Origin: Bacteroidales bacterium UBA1751
Lineage (GTDB): Bacteria > Bacteroidota > Bacteroidia > Bacteroidales > UBA932
Assembly: GCA_002315995.1 (NCBI GenBank)
Contig: DCHN01000056.1
Location: forward strand, 235 to 15,770
DNA: 15,536 bases
Direction: 5' to 3'
In this document: one piece after another, positions 1-7,168 of the stretch
Position numbering within the stretch: the stretch's first letter is position 1
How the letters are laid out: every line of letters begins with the position of its first letter
Made by a program: the position numbers and the translations under genes
Notes under the pieces: model-generated
Told to the model about the DNA's origin: nothing
The model's database searches: none
The model's input: the letters and a program-made list of their open reading frames with translations, nothing else

Positions 1-2343
1 TGGTCCTGATGCAGTTGTATGTGGACCGGATGCTGTTGTATGTGGCAACGATGCGGAATGCTGGCGGCCGGATGCTGGGTATGGTTTTGGCGCCGTTTGG
101 AGAGTTGCCTTCCAATTGAAGGACTCCCTGCCGCCGGTTTGTCCGGAGCGGGCGCTGCCTGAGCTGTAGCTGCCATATCTGCTGCTGATGCCGGTTTCGC
201 CATATCTGCTGCTGAAGTCTGAATCCGCTTTTCCACCAAGCCCCGGAGTGGCGAGCTCCTGCTCCCAGTTGTGGAGAGGATTTGAGATATAGCGGATGTC
301 AATCTCCTTTATGAAGCGGCTTGGCTCGTTCGATACCGTTTCTCCGAACTTCTTGCGCTGGTGGGCGAAGGAGAGTTTCACATCTTTCTTAGCCCTGGTA
401 ATGGCAACATAGAAGAGGCGTCTCTCCTCCTCGAGCTGGGTGTTGTCTGCGTATGAGAGCATGCTTATTGCCCCTGGGGATGGGAAGAGATTCTCCTCCA
501 TTCCAATGACATATACATGGTCGAACTCAAGACCCTTTGAGGAGTGCACGGTCATGAGCGAGATTCTGTTGTTGTCCTCGTCGGTTTCAACATCAAGGTC
601 GCTTATGAGTGATACGTTCTGAAGATACATATCCAGTGTAATCAGAACCGGGTCAAGTCCCTCCATAAGCAACTCCTTATTCTCCTCCTCTCCATTCTCC
701 ACAAACTCCGCAATGGAGTTGAGCAGCTCTTCAATATTCTCAAGCCTTCCCTGCGCCTCAATTGTGTTCTCCGCCCTGAGCGATGCTGTTATTTCAAATG
801 ATGAGTCAATGAGGGAGGCCATTTGGAACGCATCTTCCGTAATAATTCTTGAACGCACCTCCACAATCTTTTTTGCAAAGAGCAGAATCTTCTGCATTGT
901 AGCGCCCCTTATGCCTGCCTGAATCATAGGGTCTGCACTTTGCGCTGCCCCTTTTGTATCCGGTGCTGCGTTGCCGGCAAGGTTGCGGAAGATGAACTCC
1001 ATTATTGAAGAGCCGGCTTCCTTTGCCGCCTGAGCCAACTTGGCGATAGTTGTATCTCCTATCCCCCGGGTGGGGAAGTTTATTATGCGTTTGAAGGACT
1101 CGTCGTCGCGCGGGTTCACAACAAGCTTTATGTAGGCCATGAAGTCCTTTACCTCCGCCCTCTCATAGAACGAGTGGCCGGCATAGATGCGGTACGGCAT
1201 GTTGCGTCTGCGAAGCTCCTCCTCAATTGCGCGGCTCTGGGCATTTGTGCGGTAGAGTATGGCGTAACTACTGTAGGGATCCTTTGTTCTGTATATGGAG
1301 CTTGATATGGAGGCGGAGACCATATATCCCTCCTCTCGCTCGGTATAGGCGTTTATCAGTTCAATTTTCTCTCCCTCGCACCCCTTGGAGAAGCACTCCT
1401 TCTTGAGTTGGTTGCGGTTACAGGCAATTACACTGTTTGCGGCATTTACAATTGTCTGCGTGCTCCTGTAGTTCTGTTCAAGCCTGTACTCCTTGCACTC
1501 CGGATAGTCTTTTCTGAAGTTGAGAATGTTCTCTATTCTGGCTCCGCGGAAGGCGTAGATGCTTTGGGAGTCGTCTCCCACCACTGCAATGTTGTGGTGC
1601 TTTGAGGCCAGTTTCTTCACAATTATGTATTGTGCCAGATTGGTGTCCTGATACTCGTCAACCAGAATGTATCTGAAGCGTGAAGCTACCCTCTCAAGTG
1701 CATCTGCGTGGTCTCTGAAGAGTATGTTGGTGTAGAGCAGAATGTCGTCGAAGTCCATGGCCCCGTTCTGTTTGCACTTCTGTGAGTAGAGGGTATAGAC
1801 CTGATGTATGAGAGGTTTGCGTGCTGCCTTGTCGTTTTCTATGGCAGTTGCGTTGGATGCGTATGCCTGGTAAGTAACAAGGTTGTTTTTAGCCTTTGAA
1901 ATACGGCTCTGGATATCGGCAGGCTTATAGATTTTATCGTCGAGCTGAAGCTCCTTGATGCAGGCCTTAATAAGTGCTTTGCTGTCGGATGTGTCATATA
2001 TTGTGAACTCCTGAGGAAAACCTATGAGTTCGTGTTCCTGCCTTAGAAACTTTATAAAAATGGAGTGGAATGTTCCGGCCAGAAGTTTGTATGTCAGACT
2101 CTTTCCTACGGCTGCAGCTATTCTCTCACGCATCTCTCCGGCCGCTTTGTTGGTAAATGTGAGTGCAAGGATCTCTTCCGGTTTCACCCCGTGGGCTATA
2201 AGATTTGCTATTCTGCAGGTAAGGACTCTGGTTTTTCCGCTGCCTGCTCCGGCAATGATAAGACATGGCCCGTCAATGTTCTCCACAGCACTTGCCTGCG
2301 CACTGTTCAACCCCTCGAAAATCGCATCTTTTTTCTCTTCCAT
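1..2343 (-). CDS. UvrD/PcrA-type superfamily 1A DNA helicase, C-terminus cut by window edge
   Basis: An ATP-dependent 3'-5' DNA helicase of the UvrD/PcrA/Rep group, acting in DNA repair and replication-fork maintenance in the cytoplasm. The frame is open without interruption from the ATG at 2343 to the window edge, 781 residues. Motifs seen in order: Q motif (Gln16), Walker A AGAGSGKT (31-38), TFTNKAAGEM (62-71), Walker B VDEYQDTN (228-235), GDDSQSIYAFRGA (about 256-268), LEQNYRS (288-294), TVHSSKGLEF (about 598-607) and the arginine-finger motif YVAITRAK (about 641-648). After about residue 690 the protein turns into a Gly/Ser/Pro/His/Thr linker with short repeats; the Tudor-like C-terminal domain usual in PcrA would lie outside the window. 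The start is fixed because an in-frame TAG lies just upstream and the Q motif lies just downstream. It is transcribed away from nqrA. The UvrD, PcrA and Rep names cannot be told apart here. Confidence 0.93.
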   Translation of the reverse strand, partial: MEEKKDAIFEGLNSAQASAVENIDGPCLIIAGAGSGKTRVLTCRIANLIAHGVKPEEILALTFTNKAAGEMRERIAAAVGKSLTYKLLAGTFHSIFIKFLRQEHELIGFPQEFTIYDTSDSKALIKACIKELQLDDKIYKPADIQSRISKAKNNLVTYQAYASNATAIENDKAARKPLIHQVYTLYSQKCKQNGAMDFDDILLYTNILFRDHADALERVASRFRYILVDEYQDTNLAQYIIVKKLASKHHNIAVVGDDSQSIYAFRGARIENILNFRKDYPECKEYRLEQNYRSTQTIVNAANSVIACNRNQLKKECFSKGCEGEKIELINAYTEREEGYMVSASISSSIYRTKDPYSSYAILYRTNAQSRAIEEELRRRNMPYRIYAGHSFYERAEVKDFMAYIKLVVNPRDDESFKRIINFPTRGIGDTTIAKLAQAAKEAGSSIMEFIFRNLAGNAAPDTKGAAQSADPMIQAGIRGATMQKILLFAKKIVEVRSRIITEDAFQMASLIDSSFEITASLRAENTIEAQGRLENIEELLNSIAEFVENGEEENKELLMEGLDPVLITLDMYLQNVSLISDLDVETDEDNNRISLMTVHSSKGLEFDHVYVIGMEENLFPSPGAISMLSYADNTQLEEERRLFYVAITRAKKDVKLSFAHQRKKFGETVSNEPSRFIKEIDIRYISNPLHNWEQELATPGLGGKADSDFSSRYGETGISSRYGSYSSGSARSGQTGGRESFNWKATLQTAPKPYPASGRQHSASLPHTTASGPHTTASGP
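7..48 (-). repeat. Tandem 21-nt in-frame repeat in helicase linker
   Basis: Two imperfect adjacent copies of a 21-nt unit (about 7-27 and 28-48) encode tandem PHTTASG heptads at residues about 766-781 of the helicase. The copies differ by a few bases, mostly at silent positions. The repeat may continue beyond the left window edge. Confidence 0.75.
172..215 (-). repeat. Direct repeat of 17 nt, 27-nt period, in helicase linker
   Basis: The 17-base string gccatatctgctgctga occurs at 172-188 and again, identical, at 199-215. The period is 27 nt, that is nine codons, and each copy encodes SSRYG in the disordered linker (residues about 709-724). The reading frame is kept. Confidence 0.8.
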
Positions 2344-2350
2344 AGCAGGG

Positions 2351-2381
2351 CAAAACTAACTCGCAAAAAGAAGATTTCAAA
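2351..2381 (-). promoter_or_regulatory. Bacteroidota-type promoter for the helicase gene
   Basis: On the minus strand TTTG (2378-2381) is followed after exactly 19 nt by TAGTTTTG (2351-2358). Both match the Bacteroidota sigma consensus TTTG / TAnnTTTG at the preferred spacing. The expected transcription start would fall around 2343-2347, on or within a few bases of the ATG at 2343. A second box, TAATTTTG at 2378-2385, also fits the -7 consensus but has no -33 partner. Confidence 0.6.
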
Positions 2382-2405
2382 ATTATCTTTTGGCGATATT
2401 ATGAT

Positions 2406-2439
2406 TATATTTGCAGAATTGCGTAGAGTATTTTATTTG
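2406..2439 (+). promoter_or_regulatory. Probable promoter region of the nqr operon
   Basis: Two overlapping readings are possible. TATATTTG (2406-2413) is a perfect -7 box but lacks a good -33 element. Alternatively TTTG (2410-2413) serves as -33 for TTTATTTG (2432-2439, one mismatch) at 18-nt spacing. Either would give a 5' leader of about 35-70 nt before nqrA. I see no riboswitch or strong hairpin in the leader. Confidence 0.45.
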
Positions 2440-2483
2440 TGTGAAAAAACAATTGAATAATAATTATTAATATTTTTTTACTA

Positions 2484-3860
2484 ATGTTGAATCATATCAA
2501 ATTACACAAAGGACTGGACATTCCTATGAAGGGAAGTGCGGCTCTGAAGATGGGGCAGGAGCCTGCTCCGGGGGTAATTGTTATGAAGCCTACAGATTTC
2601 CGTGCACTTACACCGAAACTTCTTGTGAAGGAGGGTGACATTGTTAAGGCCGGAACTCCTGTTTTCATTGACAAATTCAAACCGGAAGTATGTTTCACCT
2701 CACCTTGCAGCGGCACGGTTGAGTCCATTGTCCGTGGAGAGAAGAGAAAGCTTCTTGAGATACGGATCAGGCAGGATGAAGCCATTGACTATATCCAGTT
2801 CGAGAGGGTCAAACCAGCCTCACTCAACAGGGAAGGTGTTGTAAATGCTCTTTTGGAGAGCGGTTTGTGGCCATCAATCATTCAAAGACCTTATGGTATT
2901 GTGGCCAACCCGGCAGATGAGCCTAGGGCAATTTTCGTTTCCGCATTCGATTCTGCTCCGCTTGCTCCGGAGTATGAGTTCACTTTGAAAGAAGATGTGG
3001 ATTATATTCAAGCCGGTGTTGATGCTATTTCTCATCTCACAAAGGGAAAGATTTACTTCTGCGTAAAGGGTGCCTATACAGCATCTTCTATTTTCGCAAA
3101 GGTCAGCGGTGTTGAGCTGATATCTGTTGAGGGTGCACATCCTGCAGGAAATGTAGGAGTGCAGATCAACAATATTGCACCAATTGGAAAGGGTGAGGTT
3201 GTATGGACAATCAACCCATATTTCCTTGCTGCAATAGGAAAGCTTTTCGTTAATGGAGTTTATGACGTTTCCAGAATAATAGCCGTTGCGGGAGATCAGG
3301 CAACTGATCCTTGCTATATCAAAGTGCTTCCAGGTGTATGTGTGGAGTCACTTGGCGCTGCCTTCAAGATGGGAGGCTCCGTATTCGGTCAGGATGTTGC
3401 AACAAGAGTGGTGAGTGGCAATGCCCTTACAGGAAAGAGTGTGGGAACTGAAGGTTCTCTTGGATTCTATGATTTCCAGTTTACCGCACTTCTTGAGGGT
3501 GACTACTATGAGTCATTCGGATGGTGCAAGCCTTTCCGCCCTTCAAAGTTCAGTATCCAGCGTTCATACTTCTCATGGCTGACTCCTAAAAAGAAATATG
3601 CCATGGATACCAACCTTAATGGTGGCGAGAGAGCTTTTGTGGTTACGGGACTCTATGAGAAGGTTGTTCCTATGGACATTTATCCTGTTTATCTCATAAA
3701 GGCAATTCTTGCTGGTGACATTGACAAAATGGAGCAGCTTGGAATATATGAGGTAGTTGAGGAGGATCTTGCACTCTGCGAGTATATCTGCCCTTCAAAG
3801 GTGAATGTTCAGCAGATTGTTGCAAAGGGAATAGAAACAATGATTAAAGAGATGGCATAA
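2484..3860 (+). CDS. nqrA: Na+-translocating NADH:quinone reductase subunit A
   Basis: Subunit A of the Na+-NQR complex, a peripheral cytoplasmic subunit with no redox cofactor that sits against NqrB and is linked to quinone binding. It has 458 residues, near the usual 445-450. The N-terminus has the typical start (KLHKGLDIPMKG), followed by a biotinyl/lipoyl-like barrel around residues 50-100. The C-terminal part carries a CEYICPSK segment (about 433-440). No membrane segment is apparent. The start is the first in-frame ATG and aligns with the family N-terminus. No clear Shine-Dalgarno precedes it; the region before the ATG is A/T-rich, as is usual in Bacteroidota. It is the first gene of six, 12 nt before nqrB. 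Confidence 0.95.
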   Translation: MLNHIKLHKGLDIPMKGSAALKMGQEPAPGVIVMKPTDFRALTPKLLVKEGDIVKAGTPVFIDKFKPEVCFTSPCSGTVESIVRGEKRKLLEIRIRQDEAIDYIQFERVKPASLNREGVVNALLESGLWPSIIQRPYGIVANPADEPRAIFVSAFDSAPLAPEYEFTLKEDVDYIQAGVDAISHLTKGKIYFCVKGAYTASSIFAKVSGVELISVEGAHPAGNVGVQINNIAPIGKGEVVWTINPYFLAAIGKLFVNGVYDVSRIIAVAGDQATDPCYIKVLPGVCVESLGAAFKMGGSVFGQDVATRVVSGNALTGKSVGTEGSLGFYDFQFTALLEGDYYESFGWCKPFRPSKFSIQRSYFSWLTPKKKYAMDTNLNGGERAFVVTGLYEKVVPMDIYPVYLIKAILAGDIDKMEQLGIYEVVEEDLALCEYICPSKVNVQQIVAKGIETMIKEMA

Positions 3861-3865
3861 GGAGG
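3859..3865 (+). promoter_or_regulatory. Strong Shine-Dalgarno for nqrB
   Basis: AAGGAGG overlaps the last two bases of the nqrA stop codon and lies 7 nt before the nqrB ATG. It is a full anti-SD match, uncommon in Bacteroidota. Confidence 0.75.
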
Positions 3866-3872
3866 AGAGATT

Positions 3873-5063
3873 ATGAAAGGACTAATAAATCTTGTAAACA
3901 ATCTGAGACCTTCCTTTGAGAAGGGTGGAAAGTTCGGTTTCCTTCACTCTACATTCGATGCTTTTGACTCTTTCCTTTTCGTTCCTAAGACAACCACCTG
4001 CTGTGGTGCGCATGTAAGGGATTGTATGGATCTCAAGAGGGTTATGACTGTTGTCATTGTGGCTCTTGCTCCTGCAATGCTCTTTGGTATGTGGAACGTT
4101 GGAGAGCAGCACTCTCTGGCATTTGGTCTTGATATGACATTCTGGGGTAAGTTCTGGTATGGATTCCTCAGGGTTCTTCCTCTTATTATTGTCTCTTATG
4201 TAGTTGGTCTGAGCATTGAGTTTGCTTCGGCACAGATAAGAGGACACGAGGTCAATGAGGGATTTCTGGTATCGGGTATGATTATTCCTATGATCATGCC
4301 GGTTGATGTTCCTCTCTGGATTCTTGCAGTAGCAGTTGCTTTTGCAGTAATATTTGGCAAGGAGATTTTCGGCGGTACAGGTATGAACATCTGGAATCCT
4401 GCACTTCTGGCCCGCGCCTTCGTATTCTTCTCATACCCTACAAAGATATCCGGTGATACAGTTTGGGTAAAGGGTGTTGCAAAGGCCGCAAATGGTGAGC
4501 TTGTTGATGGTTTTTCAGGTGCTACCGCACTTTCACAGGCAGGTTCCGGCATTGCTCCTGATGCAATTCATGATGTTGCTGGCGGCTCGCTTGATACAAT
4601 GAGAATGATAATTGGTGATATGGCCGGTTCAATTGGTGAGACATCAGTCATTGCAATTGCGCTTGGCGCCATTATTCTCATATATACAGGCATTGCAAGC
4701 TGGAAGATCATGGTTTCCGGTGTCGTTGGAGCACTTGCAATAGGTGCTCTTGCCAACATTGGCGCAGAGCCTGGTACATTTGCAGCTTTCCCTCCATACT
4801 ACCATCTCATTATGGGTGGTTTTGCATTCGGTATTGTTTTCATGGCTACTGATCCTGTAACCAGCGCACAGACAGAGTGTGGCAAGTGGATTTACGGATT
4901 CCTTGTTGGTGCAATGGCTGTGATCATACGTTTGTGGAATCCTGGATATCCTGAGGGAATGATGCTTTCAATTCTTCTTATGAATACATTCGCTCCTCTC
5001 ATTGACCATTTTGTGGTTTCAAGGAACATAAAGAGGAGAATGAAGAGAACTGTAGTAAAATAA
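3873..5063 (+). CDS. nqrB: Na+-translocating NADH:quinone reductase subunit B
   Basis: Large membrane subunit of Na+-NQR, holding a covalently bound FMN and, in studied homologues, riboflavin; it forms much of the Na+ path and the quinone site. It has 396 residues (about 415 in Vibrio). The flavinylation motif SGAT is seen at 215-218, giving Thr218 as the FMN attachment residue through a phosphoester bond made by ApbE. The conserved GGTGMNIWNPALLARAF stretch lies at 167-183. Several hydrophobic helices are evident (about 57-72, 100-115, 145-162 and further segments to the C-terminus), and the family starts with a soluble N-terminal part as here. It is preceded by a strong Shine-Dalgarno and followed by nqrC after 15 nt. 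Confidence 0.96.
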   Translation: MKGLINLVNNLRPSFEKGGKFGFLHSTFDAFDSFLFVPKTTTCCGAHVRDCMDLKRVMTVVIVALAPAMLFGMWNVGEQHSLAFGLDMTFWGKFWYGFLRVLPLIIVSYVVGLSIEFASAQIRGHEVNEGFLVSGMIIPMIMPVDVPLWILAVAVAFAVIFGKEIFGGTGMNIWNPALLARAFVFFSYPTKISGDTVWVKGVAKAANGELVDGFSGATALSQAGSGIAPDAIHDVAGGSLDTMRMIIGDMAGSIGETSVIAIALGAIILIYTGIASWKIMVSGVVGALAIGALANIGAEPGTFAAFPPYYHLIMGGFAFGIVFMATDPVTSAQTECGKWIYGFLVGAMAVIIRLWNPGYPEGMMLSILLMNTFAPLIDHFVVSRNIKRRMKRTVVK

Positions 5064-5070
5064 AAGGAGG
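5064..5070 (+). promoter_or_regulatory. Strong Shine-Dalgarno for nqrC
   Basis: AAGGAGG starts directly after the nqrB stop codon and lies 8 nt before the nqrC ATG, a perfect 7-base anti-SD match. Confidence 0.75.
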
Positions 5071-5078
5071 ATAACATT

Positions 5079-5906
5079 ATGGATACAAATAAAAATTCAT
5101 ATACAGTCATCTACGCAACTGTTATGGTAATAGTTGTGGCTGCAGTTCTTGCGTTCGTTTCATCATCTTTGAAACAGACCCAGCAGAACAATATTGACGT
5201 TGATACCAAGTCGAAGATTCTTGGCGCAGTTGCTCTTACCGAGGGTATGGATGAGGCTGCCAATAAGACTCAATTCGTGCTGGAGCAGTATGAGAAATAT
5301 ATCAAGGAGGACATTGCGGTTGATGCGCAGGGCAATGTTGTTGAAGGTGTTCAGGGTTTCAAGGTTGACCTTAAGGGCCAGAATGAGCTCATGAAGGCCG
5401 GCAATACCTCCGCTCTCACTCTTCCGGTATTTGTTGCCCAGTTGGACAACGGCTCAAAGGTATATATCTTCTCTTGCTACGGAGCAGGTCTTTGGGGCCC
5501 TATTTGGGGTTGGATTGCCGTTGAGGAGGATATGGATACAATACACGGTACCCTCTTTGCACATAAGGGAGAGACTCCTGGTCTTGGAGCTGAAATTGCT
5601 ACAGATTGGTTCTCCGCACAGTTCAATGGAAAGAAACTCTTTGAGAACGGTGAGTTCACCTCTGTAAGGGTAATCAAGGGCGGTGCTGCTCCAGATGATA
5701 TTCACGGGGTGAATGCAATTTCCGGAGGAACCATTACCAGCCGTGCACTTGACGTTACCATTGAGACATGGCTCAAGGCATACATGCCATACATAGAGAG
5801 GGTAAAAGAGGCTCAGAAGCCAGTTGAAGTTGCTTCTGACACTACAATGGTCGTGGCAGCCGATTCGCTTGCAGCTATTGTTGAAACATCAACAAACATT
5901 AACTAG
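5079..5906 (+). CDS. nqrC: Na+-translocating NADH:quinone reductase subunit C
   Basis: Subunit C of Na+-NQR, with one N-terminal membrane helix (about residues 9-29) and a periplasmic FMN-binding domain that passes electrons between the 2Fe-2S site of NqrD/NqrE and the flavin of NqrB. It has 275 residues. Seen are GLWGPIWGW (137-145), the conserved ETPGLG (165-170) and the flavinylation motif at 215-218, which reads SGGT instead of the more common SGAT; Thr218 is the expected FMN carrier. After the domain ends near residue 240 there is a tail of about 30 residues rich in Val, Ala, Thr and Glu with no visible motif. nqrD starts 9 nt after its stop. Confidence 0.95.
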   Translation: MDTNKNSYTVIYATVMVIVVAAVLAFVSSSLKQTQQNNIDVDTKSKILGAVALTEGMDEAANKTQFVLEQYEKYIKEDIAVDAQGNVVEGVQGFKVDLKGQNELMKAGNTSALTLPVFVAQLDNGSKVYIFSCYGAGLWGPIWGWIAVEEDMDTIHGTLFAHKGETPGLGAEIATDWFSAQFNGKKLFENGEFTSVRVIKGGAAPDDIHGVNAISGGTITSRALDVTIETWLKAYMPYIERVKEAQKPVEVASDTTMVVAADSLAAIVETSTNIN

Positions 5907-5915
5907 TTCAAGGCT

Positions 5916-6527
5916 ATGGATAAGAATATATATTTAAAACCATTCTGGACATCGAACCCTGTTACGGTTCTTGTCCTTGGTATCTGTTCAGCCCTGGCTG
6001 TTACAGTAAAACTTGAGGCTGCCTGCGTTATGGCAATCTCGGTTACCTTGGTCACAGGTTTCTCAAGCCTGTTGGTGTCTCTCTTGAGAAACACAATTCC
6101 TAACAGAATCCGTATCATAGTACAGCTTATTGTTGCTGCACTTTTTGTAATATTGGTTGAGCAGGTGCTCAAGGCATACGTTTATGAGGTGAGCAAACAG
6201 CTCTCTGTATTTGTTGGCTTGATTATTACCAACTGTATCATTATGGGTAGAATTGAGGCGTTTGCACTTGGCAACAAACCTTTCCCTTCATTTGTTGATG
6301 GAATTGCCAACGGTGCCGGATACGGAGTGATTCTCGTTGTAATTGCCTTCTTCCGTGAACTTCTTGGAAGTGGATCAATATTCGGCTTCAAGATTATTCC
6401 TGATGCCGCATATCAGGCAGGTTATATGAACAATGGTCTGCTTATTCTCCCTCCTATGGCGCTTATTCTTGTAGGATGCATTGTATGGATTCAGAGAAGT
6501 ATAAATAAAGATTTGCAGGAGAAATAA
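5916..6527 (+). CDS. nqrD: Na+-translocating NADH:quinone reductase subunit D
   Basis: Integral membrane subunit D of Na+-NQR, 203 residues, about six hydrophobic segments. With NqrE it forms the antiparallel membrane pair that, in the Vibrio structure, binds an intramembrane 2Fe-2S cluster. The expected ligands are present: Cys24 in the GICSALAVT stretch of the first helix and Cys107 in LIITNCIIMGRIEAFA. The latter motif, with its charged Arg-x-Glu, is a family signature. The start ATG at 5916 puts the first helix at the usual distance. Only a weak AAGG precedes it. nqrE follows after 15 nt. Confidence 0.95.
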   Translation: MDKNIYLKPFWTSNPVTVLVLGICSALAVTVKLEAACVMAISVTLVTGFSSLLVSLLRNTIPNRIRIIVQLIVAALFVILVEQVLKAYVYEVSKQLSVFVGLIITNCIIMGRIEAFALGNKPFPSFVDGIANGAGYGVILVVIAFFRELLGSGSIFGFKIIPDAAYQAGYMNNGLLILPPMALILVGCIVWIQRSINKDLQEK

Positions 6528-6542
6528 TAACACATTCTAATT

Positions 6543-7157
6543 ATGGATTTGATAAGTTTATTTGTAAAGTCCGTTTTTGTAGACAACATGGTCTTCTCAT
6601 TCTTCCTTGGAATGTGTTCTTTCCTTGCTGTTTCCAAAAATGTGAAGACGGCTACCGGATTGGGAATAGCCGTTGTATTCGTGATTGGTATCACACTTCC
6701 AATCAACTACCTGCTCAATACATACATACTCAGTCCCGGCGCATTGAGCTGGCTTGGTGAGGAGTATGCTCAGATTGACCTGAGTTTTTTGAGCTTGATA
6801 GTCTTCATTGCCGTTGTGGCTGCAATTGTGCAGATTGTAGAGATGGCTGTTGAGAAGTTCTCACCTTCACTCTATGCTTCACTTGGTATATTCCTCCCTC
6901 TTATTGCTGTGAACTGTGCCGTTCTGGGTGCATCTCTCTTTATGCAGGAGAGAGGTTACTCTTCACTCGGTGAGGCTACGGTATTCGGTCTTGGCAGCGG
7001 CTTTGGCTGGATGCTTGCAATTGTGACCCTTGCTGCAATAAGGGAGAAGATGGCATACTCCAATGTGCCTGCTCCTTTGAAGGGACTTGGTATCACTTTC
7101 ATTGTTGTAGGTCTCATGGGTATTGCCTTCATGAGCTTTATGGGCATTAAACTATAG
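6543..7157 (+). CDS. nqrE: Na+-translocating NADH:quinone reductase subunit E
   Basis: Integral membrane subunit E of Na+-NQR, 204 residues, homologous to NqrD and inserted in the opposite orientation. Cluster ligands expected from the Vibrio complex are seen as Cys25 (GMCSFLAVS) and Cys125 (IAVNCAVLGASLF). Between the second and third helices there is a short soluble loop (about residues 64-80), which accounts for the wider Cys-Cys distance than in NqrD. The C-terminus ends in the GIAFMSFMGI helix typical of the family. No Shine-Dalgarno is visible before the ATG. nqrF follows after 11 nt. Confidence 0.95.
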   Translation: MDLISLFVKSVFVDNMVFSFFLGMCSFLAVSKNVKTATGLGIAVVFVIGITLPINYLLNTYILSPGALSWLGEEYAQIDLSFLSLIVFIAVVAAIVQIVEMAVEKFSPSLYASLGIFLPLIAVNCAVLGASLFMQERGYSSLGEATVFGLGSGFGWMLAIVTLAAIREKMAYSNVPAPLKGLGITFIVVGLMGIAFMSFMGIKL

Positions 7158-7161
7158 GAGG
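7155..7161 (+). promoter_or_regulatory. Shine-Dalgarno for nqrF
   Basis: TAGGAGG contains the nqrE stop codon and ends 7 nt before the nqrF ATG. Termination of nqrE and initiation of nqrF are therefore likely coupled. Confidence 0.7.
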
Positions 7162-7168
7162 ATAGATT

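Noticed and set aside
1..220. Short direct repeats that at first sight could be a CRISPR array or VNTR locus
   Set aside because: The units are adjacent with 21- and 27-nt periods, have no spacers, and translate in frame within the helicase linker.
2492..5705. Long minus-strand open frames opposite nqrA, nqrB and nqrC (for example 3882-4247 and 4196-4552)
   Set aside because: They lie antisense to clear conserved genes, have no recognisable domains and arise from the codon pattern of the sense strand.
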